From contig CAZTBG010000049.1 of assembly GCA_964611805.1 (NCBI GenBank), positions 1 through 14,183 of the forward strand: a stretch of DNA of 14,183 nt, written 5' to 3'. A model generated the notes under the pieces. That model saw nothing but the letters and a program-made list of their open reading frames with translations, was not told where the DNA came from and ran no database searches. A program made the translations under genes and the position numbers. Below are positions 6,039 to 14,037 of this stretch, one piece after another (the first letter of the stretch is position 1; every line of letters starts with the position of its first letter). This stretch comes from W589 sp964611805 (GTDB lineage Bacteria > Chloroflexota > Dehalococcoidia > Dehalococcoidales > Fen-1064).

Positions 6039-9000
6039 ATGGAACTGAACCGAAGGGATTTCCTAAAAGCCTCAGGAGCTGGAGTTGGCGGTATTTTTCT
6101 GCTGGACCTACTTAGGCCAGGCGTCGTCTCAGCCAGAACTGTAACAATACCGCCACTCAAGAAACAAATCGGAGAGGGGTATACCATCTGCCCCTACGAT
6201 GGTTCCGGTTGTGGATTCCTGGTCGCCTCAGAGAACGGGAAGGTAGTTAATATCGAAGGCGACCCTGACCACCCGGTAAACCGTGGAGGCAATTGCTCCA
6301 AGGGTGGTGCCATGCGTCAGCTATCGGCTGACAACCCCTGGCGACTGAGCAAAGTCCTCTACCGTGAACCAGGTGGTACAGAATGGGTAGAAAAAGAATG
6401 GGACTGGGCAATCGAAAGAATTGCCCGAAACATCAAGACCACCCGGGACGCAAACTTCACCACCACAGACAGTGGCAGCAATCTGGTAAACCGTACCGAT
6501 GCCATTGGTAATTTCGGCGGGTCGGCTCTGGACAACGAGGAGTGTTACCTCCTGGCCAAGCTGACACGGGCACTCGGTATCGTTTATCTGGAACATCACG
6601 CCCGCATATGACATTCCCCCACTGTCGCCAGTTTGGCGGAAAGCTTCGGACGTGGGGCAATGACCAATCACTGGAACGATATCGCTAATGCCGATGCTAT
6701 TCTAGTTATCGGCGCAAACCCCGCTGAGAATCACCCGGCCTCCTTTGGCCATATCATGGACGCCATAGACAAGGGTGCCAAACTAATCAATGTTGACCCC
6801 AGATTTACCAGGACTTCTGCGAGGGCACATATCTATGCCCCAATCAGGTCAGGTACTGATATTGCTTTCCTTGGCGGAATGATTAACTACATACTCAACG
6901 ATATCGATGACCATCCCGAAAATTACAATATGACCTATATCACCGAATACACCAACGCCTCCTACCTGATTAATTCTGCCTTCCAGGGGCCGGCCGACCT
7001 CGAAGGGCTGTTCTCTGGATATGTCGGTACAAGCAATGAGACCGACAACAGCAAACGGAAGTATGATAAGACCACCTGGTCATGGCTGACAGACTCGCAG
7101 GGTATCCCTCTGAGAGACAATACCCTCCAGGACCCGGACTGTGTCTTTCAGCTTCTTAAAAAACATTATGCACGTTACACCCCGCAAATGGTGAATGCCA
7201 TCTGCGGCACCCCAGAAGACACTTTCCTCGAGGTCTGCCGCACCTATGCGGCCACCGGTCAAGTAGGCAAGTCCGGTACCATGATGTATGCCATGGGCAC
7301 CACGCAGCACACCTACGGTGCCCAGAATATCCGCTCTTACTGTATCATGCAGCTCCTTCTGGGCAACATCGGCTGTGCTGGTGGTGGTATTAATGCCCTC
7401 CGGGGTGAGTCCAACGTGCAGGGCTCCACCGACCACTGTCTCCTCTTCCATATTCTGCCCGGCTACTTAAAGGTCCCCACTAGTGCTGATGGCTCACTGT
7501 CAGAATACCTGACACGGATAACCCCAACGAGCAACGACCCCCTGAGTCTCAACTGGTGGAAAAATACGCCCAAATATGTAGTCAGTCTGCTCAAGGCCTG
7601 GTACGGGGATGCCGCTACCGCCGATAACCAGTTTGGTTTCCACTACCTGCCCAAGATTAATAACGGCCAGGACTACTCCCACATCTCTCTTTTTGAAGCC
7701 ATGAATGATGGTGTCATAAAGGGCTTGATGGTCTGGGGGCAGAACCCGGCGGTAGGTGGACCCAATGCCAATCTGGAAAGAGGCGCCATGGATAAGCTGG
7801 ACTGGCTGGTCGTTGCCGACATGTGGCAGACGGAGACCGCTAACTTCTGGCAGAGACCAGGTGTTGACCCGGCCGATATCCAGACAGAGGTCTTCCTGCT
7901 TCCGGCCAAGAGCTCCTACGAGAAAGAAGGTAGCGTCACCAACAGCTCTCGCTGGAGCCAGTGGCGCTACAAGTGCGCTGATGCTCCCGGGGAAGCCGAA
8001 GACGACCTCTATATGCTGACCATGATATACCGCGAGCTGAAAGAGCTTTATGAGAACGAGGGTGGACCAAACGCCGAGGCCATCACTGAACTGACCTGGG
8101 ACTACGGCAGCGGTCATCCTGATGTGCACAAAGTAGCCAAGGAAATAAATGGCTACGACCTCACTACCGGCAAGCTGATGGGCAGCTTCAGTGCTCTCAA
8201 GGATGATGGTACCACCACGTCTGGTAACTGGCTTTACTGCGCCAGCTACACCGAAGCCGGCAACATGGCCGAGCGGCGAGACCCGGTTGATACATCGGGC
8301 ATCGGCCTCTTCTCAAACTGGGCCTGGTGCTGGCCGGTAAACCGGCGCATCATCTACAACCGAGCCTCGGTTGACCTGGATGGCAATCCCTGGGATGCCG
8401 AGCAACCTGTCATCAAGTGGAACGGGACCAGCTGGGACGGCGATGTTGCTGACGGCCCAGGAGTACCGATGAACCAGGGCGGCTACTACCCGTTCATCAT
8501 GAAGACGGAGGGACTGTCACGTCTCTACGGCCCAGGAATGGCTGATGGTCCCATGCCCGAACACTACGAGCCATGGGAGTCCCCGGTATCCAATCCCATG
8601 TCAGAACAGCAGAACGACCCTGCCTTTAAGATATGGCATCCCGAAGAGCAAGGCTCGAAAAATGATTACCCAATCGTCTGCAGCACCTACCGCGTCTGTG
8701 AGCACTGGCAGGGCGGCCAGATGACCCGAAACAACCCCTGGCTTATCGAGATGCAACCCGAGCCTTTTTGCGAGATGAGCGAAGATTTAGCCGAGAGGAA
8801 GGGTATCAAGAATGGCGACCGTGTCATTGTCAAGTCGGCCAGAGGTCAGGTAAATGTGGTAGCCGTGGTTACCAAGCGCTTCAAGCCGTTCCAGATGAAC
8901 GGCACCACGGTAGACCAAGTGGGTGTCATCTGGCACTGGGGCTACACAGGCCTCTCCACCGGCGACAGTGCCAACCTTCTGACACCCCACGTTGGTGATG

Positions 9001-9059
9001 CCAACACGATGATACCAGAATACAAGGCCTTCCTAGTAGACGTGGAAAAGGCGGGCTAG
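6039..9059 (+). CDS. fdhG: Selenocysteine formate dehydrogenase, catalytic (molybdopterin) subunit, FdnG type
   Basis: The gene encodes 1006 residues if the in-frame TGA at 6609-6611 is read as selenocysteine 191. Automated callers would split it into 6039-6611 and ~6633-9059. The enzyme oxidises formate to CO2 at a bis-MGD Mo/W centre and passes electrons to the ferredoxin subunit. NRRDFLK (residues 4-10) and a hydrophobic stretch to about 32 form a Tat signal. The N-terminal Fe-S motif is C51-x2-D54-x3-C58 ... C86-S-K-G, with Asp at the usual second Cys. ARI-Sec-HSPTVASLAESFGRG (188-206) is the FdnG active-site block, including the catalytic His192. LLGNIGCAGGGINALRGESN and the C-terminal TPHVGDANTMIPEYKAFLV block also match the family, and the length is close to E. 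coli FdnG (1015). The start is set by GAGGT (6030-6034) and the Tat motif. An OmeA-like respiratory role with another substrate is an alternative. Confidence 0.93.
6609..6657 (+). promoter_or_regulatory. UGA selenocysteine codon and bacterial SECIS hairpin
   Basis: Directly after the TGA (6609-6611) the sequence folds as a bSECIS. CGCC (6626-6629) pairs with GGCG (6635-6638) around the loop AGTTT, and an outer stem CCCCAC (6617-6622) with GTGGGG (6652-6657) can close below. Counting the U of UGA as 1, U17 (6625), G23 (6631) and U24 (6632) fall at the positions I recall as the bulged U and loop GU recognised by SelB in E. coli fdhF. The spacing match supports selenocysteine insertion rather than termination. 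Confidence 0.85.
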
Positions 9060-9094
9060 ACGGATGAGGATTGAATACATACTCGGAGTTAGCA

Positions 9095-9889
9095 ATGGCT
9101 GAAAAAGCATTTTTATTTGATTCAACACGCTGTACTGCCTGCCGCGGTTGCCAGGCAGCCTGCAAACAATGGAACGAAAACGACGAGGAAATACCAACCG
9201 TAGAGAATGGTGTCGACGCGGTCAACACAGGCAGTTACGAGAACCCCCCCGAGCTCTCACCAAAAACGTGGGTAAAGATAAGGTTCGCAGAAGTGGAGAG
9301 AAACAACAAGGTGAGCTGGCTTTTCACCCGCATCTCCTGTATGCATTGCACGGAGGCCAGCTGCCAGAATGTCTGCCCCACCAACTCTATCTCACACACA
9401 GATGATGGTTTTGTGGTAATCGACCAGGAGTGGTGTATCGGCTGTGGCTACTGCGTCCAGGCCTGCCCCTACGGGGTTCCTCACAAGGACGAGCGCACCG
9501 GCACAGCGCGAAAATGTACTTCTTGCATCGACCGCAGACCTTACGGCTACGAACCCGCCTGCATCAAGGCCTGTCCTCCAAATGCCCTGTTGTACGATGA
9601 CCGCAGCAAATTACTCACTCTGGGCAGGCAGCGAGTGCAGGAACTAATTAACGCTGGCATGAGCAACGCTAATCTGTACGGCGAAAACGAGCTTGACGGG
9701 CTTAACGTGCTTTACGTGTTGGATGATTCAGCGGAGGTTTATGGATTACCCGCCAAACCAAAGCTGGCCACCAGTAACTCAGTCGGCCAGTGGATTGGCG
9801 GACTTTTAACTGCCGGACTAGTCACTGCTCTGCCCTTCTGGTTCATCTTAAAGCGAAAGAACCAGATTGCAGCTGGCAAGCTTAACTAA
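9095..9889 (+). CDS. fdhB: Formate dehydrogenase iron-sulfur (ferredoxin-like) subunit
   Basis: This 264-residue subunit carries electrons from the catalytic subunit to the membrane subunit. Sixteen cysteines form four [4Fe-4S] sites in the FdnH/DmsB order: C13/16/19/23, C82/85/90/94, C114/117/120/124 and C141/144/156/160, read as CxxCxxCxxxC, CxxCxxxxCxxxCP, CxxCxxCxxxCP and CxxC...CxxxCP. A single hydrophobic segment near the C-terminus (about 232-250, followed by KRKN) resembles the one FdnH uses to anchor to the membrane. I start at ATG 9095 (GGAG at 9085-9088, 6 bases away). A TTG at 9071 in the same frame adds eight residues but has a poorly spaced ribosome site. It has no signal of its own and probably travels with the Tat-exported catalytic subunit. 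The gap to the catalytic gene is 35 bases and to the NrfD gene 14, so it is in the operon. Confidence 0.92.
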   Translation: MAEKAFLFDSTRCTACRGCQAACKQWNENDEEIPTVENGVDAVNTGSYENPPELSPKTWVKIRFAEVERNNKVSWLFTRISCMHCTEASCQNVCPTNSISHTDDGFVVIDQEWCIGCGYCVQACPYGVPHKDERTGTARKCTSCIDRRPYGYEPACIKACPPNALLYDDRSKLLTLGRQRVQELINAGMSNANLYGENELDGLNVLYVLDDSAEVYGLPAKPKLATSNSVGQWIGGLLTAGLVTALPFWFILKRKNQIAAGKLN

Positions 9890-9903
9890 GAAGGAGGTGT
9901 GAA

Positions 9904-10845
9904 TTGACTTGGACTGCACTAATCTGGATCTATCTCTGGTTAGCCGGAATGGCCGGTGGCGCTTACCTTGCTGCCTTTGCGGTCAACCGTTTTACCGGAG
10001 GTAAAAACGACTCTTTACTACGTCTATCTACCTACCTCGCCATACCTTTGGTCGTTCTCGGCGTACTACTGCTTATCTTCGAGCTAGGGAACCCGATACG
10101 CTTCTGGCATCTGTTCACACAGTTTGACGTTGTATCGCCGATGTCGATGGGTACCTGGATTCTGATGGCCTGGGTAATTATTGCCATGATTATGATTGTC
10201 TCCTGGTGGCTTCAGAACCGGGTCAGCGAAGAGGTAGCCGCCAGCCTGGCAGCCCTGAGGGGACCGCTCAGCATAGTCAGCGCCGTGCTGGCTGCAGCCC
10301 TGATCACCTATACCGGCGTACTTCTGGCTGTCAGCAGTCAGCCTCTGTGGTCAAATACCGTCCTGCTTCCAACCCTCTTTGTTATCTCGGCTGTCTCTAC
10401 CGGTGTAGCTATCCTCGTCCTGGCCGCGCTGGCCCTTAACGCCATCGCCGGTGGTAGCATGGCTGGATTGAAACCTGCCCTCAACTATATATTTGGCTCT
10501 ACCGAATGGAAGACCCCCAAAGAAATGGTCCTGCAACTGGCTGAAACCGACGCCATCATAATAGTATTAGAAATAATGGCCATGGTCGGCTATATCATCT
10601 GGCTGGTTACTTCCACCAGCGGCAGCGATGCACTGGCAGTGCTTATCTCCGGCTCAATGGCAGCACCTTTCTGGGTTGGTGTCGTCCTCCTTGCCCTGCT
10701 TATCCCGTTTGCTCTCGACCTCACCATCCGCGGCAAGGCCATTGAGGTCAAAGGGGTATTGATGACCTTAACGACATCATCACTCTGTGTAATCGTAGGT
10801 GGTCTCATACTGCGCTGGGTAATAACTTCAGGAGGCCAGTTGTAG
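9904..10845 (+). CDS. nrfD: NrfD/PsrC-type membrane subunit, quinone-interacting
   Basis: This 313-residue, very hydrophobic protein has about eight predicted membrane spans. Family marks are IYLWLAGMAGGAYLAAFAV in TM1 and LIFELGNPIRFWHLFTQFD followed by SPMSMGTWILMAW in the second to third span, typical of NrfD/PsrC/OmeB subunits. The start is TTG at 9904, placed by a very strong ribosome site (AAGGAGGTG, 9891-9899). The family exchanges electrons between an outward-facing Fe-S subunit and membrane quinone. It replaces the cytochrome b subunit (FdnI) of E. coli FDH-N and has no obvious heme ligand set. Dehalococcoides uses an NrfD-like OmeB with an FDH-like OmeA in its organohalide respiratory complex, so this operon may be a related complex. 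Whether it moves protons cannot be read here. Confidence 0.9.
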   Translation: MTWTALIWIYLWLAGMAGGAYLAAFAVNRFTGGKNDSLLRLSTYLAIPLVVLGVLLLIFELGNPIRFWHLFTQFDVVSPMSMGTWILMAWVIIAMIMIVSWWLQNRVSEEVAASLAALRGPLSIVSAVLAAALITYTGVLLAVSSQPLWSNTVLLPTLFVISAVSTGVAILVLAALALNAIAGGSMAGLKPALNYIFGSTEWKTPKEMVLQLAETDAIIIVLEIMAMVGYIIWLVTSTSGSDALAVLISGSMAAPFWVGVVLLALLIPFALDLTIRGKAIEVKGVLMTLTTSSLCVIVGGLILRWVITSGGQL

Positions 10846-10886
10846 CAGATAAGACTCCAGCAAGCACTGAAAAGTGAGGTACGGGT

Positions 10887-11708
10887 ATGCCGAGCAGTGG
10901 GATTATCGATAAACTCGATGTGATGGAGAAGGAAGAAGGCTCGCTACCCCGGTTACTCCGGTTCTACCGGGAATTACTAAGAATTCAAGCCAGGGTTGGG
11001 CAAGAGCTAGACAAGCCCAGCCCTGGTCTTTCCAGCGAGGCGATTAACCAGCGGACAGTAGAAGGCAAGATACTGGTCACAGCCAGCGAGTTTACCTTCG
11101 ATTTGCACGTGCTGCAAGACACCTTTCGAAAAATTGCTGCCGTTTTCAGTGAGTACGCAGACCTGTTTGAAAACGCCCCGGCAGAATTCAGCAAGCTGAC
11201 CAGGATAAACATCACCCCGGACTTTGTTGAGGCGTGGTATGAAGGGAAACCCCTGCCGACCACTGACGGTGTCAGTCAGGCCCTTCTGAAAGAGCTAATA
11301 CATGCTGCTGCTAAACCTTTCCTGACCAGCTATGCTGCGGTTTTGATTGATTCGGTTGAGCAGGAGCGCTGGCGCCGGGGCTATTGTCCCATCTGCGGAG
11401 GCAATCCGGACTTCTCTTTCCTTAGCAAGGAAAATGGTTCCAGGTGGCTGTTATGCTCCCGCTGCGATACCGAATGGCTCTTTCAACGTCTAAAGTGTCC
11501 TTACTGCAACAACACCGACCAGAAGACACTATCCTACTACACCGCTGATGAAGGCCCATACCGACTCTACGTATGCGACAACTGCAAGCACTATCTGAAA
11601 ACCATTGACATGAGAAATGCGAGGTCGGATACGCTCATCCCTCTGGAACGATTACTGACTCTGGAGATTGATATCCAGGCCCGTGATTACGGTTATTCCC
11701 CTTGCTAA
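10887..11708 (+). CDS. fdhE: FdhE-family formate dehydrogenase maturation protein
   Basis: This 273-residue cytoplasmic protein has a helical N-terminal half and a C-terminal rubredoxin-like region with four CxxC pairs: C167/C170 (GYCPICGG), C190/C193 (LLCSRCDTEW), C204/C207 (LKCPYCNN) and C230/C233 (VCDNCKHYLKT). This is the FdhE pattern. In E. coli, FdhE binds the catalytic subunit of Tat-dependent formate dehydrogenases before export and is needed for activity. It starts 41 bases after the NrfD gene with GTGAGGT before the ATG. A second in-frame ATG at 10923 would drop 12 residues but has no better ribosome site. Its position between the enzyme and Tat genes supports a role in assembly and proofreading of the exported enzyme. 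Confidence 0.92.
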   Translation: MPSSGIIDKLDVMEKEEGSLPRLLRFYRELLRIQARVGQELDKPSPGLSSEAINQRTVEGKILVTASEFTFDLHVLQDTFRKIAAVFSEYADLFENAPAEFSKLTRINITPDFVEAWYEGKPLPTTDGVSQALLKELIHAAAKPFLTSYAAVLIDSVEQERWRRGYCPICGGNPDFSFLSKENGSRWLLCSRCDTEWLFQRLKCPYCNNTDQKTLSYYTADEGPYRLYVCDNCKHYLKTIDMRNARSDTLIPLERLLTLEIDIQARDYGYSPC

Positions 11709-11773
11709 TGAGTCTGTGCTGGTAGTCTAAGTTTACACCACCATTCTGGTCGCCTATAGTTATTTCTTCAGTC

Positions 11774-11795
11774 AACTGGCTACACCAGTTAGCCA
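11774..11795 (+). promoter_or_regulatory. Overlapping, mutually exclusive inverted repeats before tatA
   Basis: AACTGG (11774-11779) pairs with CCAGTT (11785-11790), while TGGCTA (11777-11782) pairs with TAGCCA (11790-11795). The two hairpins share bases and cannot form together. AGTCAACT also occurs twice (11770-11777 and 11820-11827). No T-run follows, so this is not a standard terminator. Confidence 0.4.
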
Positions 11796-11841
11796 TAAAC
11801 AACCGGAGACCCATTGGCTAGTCAACTAAACCTGATAAGAG

Positions 11842-11847
11842 TATAAT
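11842..11847 (+). promoter_or_regulatory. Consensus -10 element (TATAAT) before tatA
   Basis: A perfect TATAAT lies 39 bases before the tatA start. At 16-18 bases upstream the -35 is poor (AGTCAA or TAGTCA); TTGGCT (11814-11819) is too far at 22 bases. An activator-dependent promoter for the tat-yedF genes is possible, with read-through from the fdh operon as the alternative. Confidence 0.4.
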
Positions 11848-11886
11848 GAAATAAGTAGAGAATGTGTGCAGCAGGAGGCAAAATAA

Positions 11887-12126
11887 ATGTTCAAAAGCTT
11901 CGGCTTTCCAGAAATCATCCTGATTGTATTCATAGTCCTGCTTCTCTTTGGTGCCGGTAAACTGCCGCAGGTCGGCTCTGCCCTCGGGAGAGGAATACGG
12001 GCTTTCAGAAAAGGACAGAGTGACGAGGTCGAGGACGAGGACGAGGAGGAAGAGGAAAAAGCCCCTGTTAGGCGAACTACCAGAAAAACTACCAGGCGGA
12101 AGAAGACCGCCGCCAAGAAAAGCTAA
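11887..12126 (+). CDS. tatA: Sec-independent protein translocase subunit TatA
   Basis: This 79-residue protein has the TatA/E layout: a short N-terminus, one membrane helix (about residues 8-22, PEIILIVFIVLLLFG), the hinge FGAGKLPQVGSALG and an amphipathic helix (GRGIRAFRKG), then a charged tail. TatA oligomers form the passage for folded twin-arginine proteins. The ribosome site AGGAGG (11873-11878) is 8 bases from the ATG. The tail is unusual: an acidic run (DEVEDEDEEEEE) followed by a strongly basic one (RRTTRKTTRRKKTAAKK). Its place between fdhE and tatC, next to a twin-arginine enzyme, suggests a translocase dedicated to or shared with the formate dehydrogenase. Confidence 0.92.
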   Translation: MFKSFGFPEIILIVFIVLLLFGAGKLPQVGSALGRGIRAFRKGQSDEVEDEDEEEEEKAPVRRTTRKTTRRKKTAAKKS

Positions 12127-12197
12127 TTCACCCCGCGACGGTAACCCCGCAGAGCTTCTCCGCAACAGCAGTGTAACACAAGCAGGTAATAAGTACG

Positions 12198-12419
12198 ATG
12201 GATTTCATGTCGATTGGCACACAAGAGATACTGATGATTCTCCTCGTGGCGATTCTTGTCGTGGGGCCAAACAGGATTGCCGAGATAGGGCGTACCATAG
12301 GCAAAATAACGCGCTCCATCAAGAAGGCATCCATCGACTTTAGCTCGGCCGTTTCCAAAGAAATGGAACTCGAAGAAAAAAATAAAAAAACACCCCCACC
12401 TCCGGAAAAGAAAGATTAG
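12198..12419 (+). CDS. tatB: TatA/TatB-family translocase subunit (TatB-like)
   Basis: This 73-residue protein has one membrane helix (about 9-22, TQEILMILLVAILVVG), then GPNRIAEIGRTIGKITRSIKKAS, an amphipathic helix, and a short charged tail ending TPPPPEKKD. The GP-x-R turn, instead of the FG-xx-LP of TatA, is typical of TatB and TatB-like proteins. TatB works with TatC as the receptor for twin-arginine signals. The tail is short for a TatB, so a second TatA-type subunit is possible. The ribosome site is weak (CAGGT, about 11 bases before the ATG at 12198), and an in-frame ATG at 12207 is an alternative start. It lies 71 bases after tatA and 63 before tatC. Confidence 0.85.
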   Translation: MDFMSIGTQEILMILLVAILVVGPNRIAEIGRTIGKITRSIKKASIDFSSAVSKEMELEEKNKKTPPPPEKKD

Positions 12420-12482
12420 ATTCCGGATAAGAGAACATCCCGCCCAGATAGCCAGGCCGCCGGATACTAATACCCCACCATA

Positions 12483-13226
12483 ATGAGTGATGAAAAGAAA
12501 ACAGGCATCCTCGAACATCTAAGGGAACTACGGAAGCGTCTCCTCTGGAGCGCAATCGCCGTCGTAGTTACCACTTCCGTATGCTTCTTCTTCATCAGTG
12601 ACATCAAGGATATCCTTACAGCCCCCGCCGGAGATATCAACTTTGTCTTCATCGAGATGACCGAGGGCTTCTCTACCTCAATGCGAATAGCTCTTATGTC
12701 CGGCATCGTCCTGGCGATGCCCTTCCTTATCTACCAGTTCCTGATGTTCGTCATCCCGGCACTGACACGCCAGGAACGGAAAATGGTCTATATCATCCTG
12801 CCATTTATTACCATCATGTTCGTCGGCGGAGTCCTCTTCGGCTATTTCTACCTGATACCGCCGGCAACCAAGTTTCTATTGAACTTCGGCTCAGCGCTGG
12901 CTGAACCAGAGATAAGAATAAGCGACTATATAAACTTCATCACGCGACTGCTCGTAGCGGTAGGCATACTTTTTGAGATGCCGGTATTGACGAGCTTCCT
13001 CGCCAGGATAGGGATAATCACCTCTAAGTGGCTGGCTAACCGTCGGAAGATAATGATAATCTTCTCCTTCGTGGTGGCGGCCATTATTACACCGACACCA
13101 GATGCCGTTAACCAGAGTATCGTCGCCGGGACGATGATCGTTCTCTACGAGATAAGTATCTGGATGGCCTGGCTCGTCCAGCGAAGGCGGGCGAAGGCAA
13201 GTGCGGAGGCAGAGTCGTCGGAATAA
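12483..13226 (+). CDS. tatC: Sec-independent protein translocase subunit TatC
   Basis: This 247-residue polytopic protein of typical length has six expected membrane spans. Landmark residues are present: the cytoplasmic N-terminal EHLRELRKRL (11-20) with Glu15, the first-loop block YQFLMFVIPALTRQERK with Pro92 and Glu98, LFEMP with Glu165, and ITPTPDAVNQ with Asp207. These correspond to conserved E. coli TatC residues involved in signal recognition and transport. TatC binds the RR motif of substrates, here including the formate dehydrogenase catalytic subunit. The ribosome binding site is unclear: no G-rich motif lies just before ATG 12483, but the N-terminus MSDEKKTGILEHLREL is as expected. 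It ends 46 bases before yedF. Confidence 0.95.
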   Translation: MSDEKKTGILEHLRELRKRLLWSAIAVVVTTSVCFFFISDIKDILTAPAGDINFVFIEMTEGFSTSMRIALMSGIVLAMPFLIYQFLMFVIPALTRQERKMVYIILPFITIMFVGGVLFGYFYLIPPATKFLLNFGSALAEPEIRISDYINFITRLLVAVGILFEMPVLTSFLARIGIITSKWLANRRKIMIIFSFVVAAIITPTPDAVNQSIVAGTMIVLYEISIWMAWLVQRRRAKASAEAESSE

Positions 13227-13272
13227 AATAGCTCTGACGAACTTTGCCCGACTCGATTCAAGGAGGCAGCAG

Positions 13273-13857
13273 ATGACGCCCAGGATAGTTGATGCCCGGA
13301 CCTTACCCTGTCCACAGCCGGTAATGCTCACAAAGCAGGCTCTTGAAGAGTCTGACGAGGTGGTCACAATCGTTGACAACGAGACGGCGCGAGAAAACGT
13401 AACCCGCTTCGGCCAGAGCGAGGGCTGTGAGGTCAGCGTCGAAGAAAAAGCGGACGGCACCTACCTGACCCTGGTCAAGAAACAAGCAAAGCCAGCCCGT
13501 GAAACAGCAAAAACAGACCGCCGTACTGTGATATTGATAGCCTCGGACGTGCTCGGTAGAGGTGAAAATGTGCCACTGGGCAGCCTGTTAATACACAGCT
13601 TCCTTAATACCCTGGGTGCTTTCAATTCAAAGCCAGCCAGCATCCTTTTTATGAACGACGGCGTGAGACTGGTCACCGAGGACTCGGTGGCCGTAGGCGA
13701 GCTTAAGCAACTGGAAGCTAAGGGAGTGGAAATCCTTGCCTGTGGCACCTGCCTGTCACGTCTTGAATTAACCGACAAGCTGGCAGTGGGGCGTGTCTCC
13801 AACATGTACGACCTGACCGATATCATGCTCAGGGCAGACAAGGTCATCTCCCTGTGA
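13273..13857 (+). CDS. yedF: YedF: TusA-DsrE fusion, selenium-metabolism protein
   Basis: This 194-residue protein starts at ATG 13273 after AGGAGG (13261-13266). An open frame extends upstream into the tatC end, but that has no ribosome site. Residues 1-70 are a TusA/SirA domain with the RTLPCPQPV motif (Cys13, the sulfur- or selenium-carrying cysteine of TusA). Residues 84-194 are a DsrE-like domain with VILIASDVLGRGEN and ILACGTCLSRLELTDKLAVGRVSNMYDL, holding Cys157 and Cys160. This matches the YedF family found with selenium-using organisms and sel genes, thought to handle reactive selenium or sulfur for selenophosphate use. The exact reaction is not known. Its position just before selC and after a Sec-enzyme operon supports the selenium link. 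Confidence 0.9.
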   Translation: MTPRIVDARTLPCPQPVMLTKQALEESDEVVTIVDNETARENVTRFGQSEGCEVSVEEKADGTYLTLVKKQAKPARETAKTDRRTVILIASDVLGRGENVPLGSLLIHSFLNTLGAFNSKPASILFMNDGVRLVTEDSVAVGELKQLEAKGVEILACGTCLSRLELTDKLAVGRVSNMYDLTDIMLRADKVISL

Positions 13858-13882
13858 AGTCTAACGAGTGGTTTTATTTGTA

Positions 13883-14010
13883 TTTGGTTGCTCTGTCATT
13901 GCGAGTGAAACGAAGCAATCTAATCAGATGTAGACCTGAGATTGCCACGAGGGCTTAAAACCCCCTCACAATGACACACTGCTGCTGTCCTCTACTTAGT
14001 AGCAACCAAA
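13883..14010. repeat. Nested palindromic repeat (MITE-like) between yedF and selC
   Basis: Three layers of inverted repeats share one centre: TTTGGTTGCT (13883-13892) with AGCAACCAAA (14001-14010), exact; TGTCATTGCGAG (13894-13905) with CTCACAATGACA (13965-13976), one mismatch; and GCAATCT (13915-13921) with AGATTGC (13939-13945), exact. A further small hairpin is GAGGG (13949-13953) with CCCTC (13963-13967). The 'CATTGCGAG...CGAAGCAATCT' core resembles dispersed palindromic repeats I recall from Dehalococcoidia and other genomes. It codes for nothing and may act as a transcription boundary. Confidence 0.7.
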
Positions 14011-14037
14011 ACCGAACAGAGTCTGCCGAACTAATTA

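Noticed and set aside
6039..6632. Formate dehydrogenase gene as a nonsense-mutated pseudogene or two genes
   Set aside because: The TGA sits exactly at the known Sec position, a SECIS follows, both sides are intact, and tRNA-Sec is encoded nearby.
7500..8129. 209-codon open frame on the minus strand inside the formate dehydrogenase gene
   Set aside because: It lies wholly opposite a well-supported gene, has no ribosome site or recognisable domain, and is a codon-bias shadow.
9071..9094. TTG start adding eight residues to the Fe-S subunit
   Set aside because: GAGGA is only a couple of bases from the TTG; ATG 9095 has GGAG at 6 bases and gives the family-like N-terminus.
13201..13272. Upstream start for YedF inside the tatC 3' end
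   Set aside because: No ribosome site and a basic, non-family N-terminus; ATG 13273 follows a clear AGGAGG and begins the TusA domain.
12891..13460. 189-codon open frame on the minus strand across tatC and yedF
   Set aside because: Antisense to two conserved genes with no recognisable domain.
13883..14010. CRISPR array
   Set aside because: The repeats are inverted and nested, not direct repeats with regular spacers.
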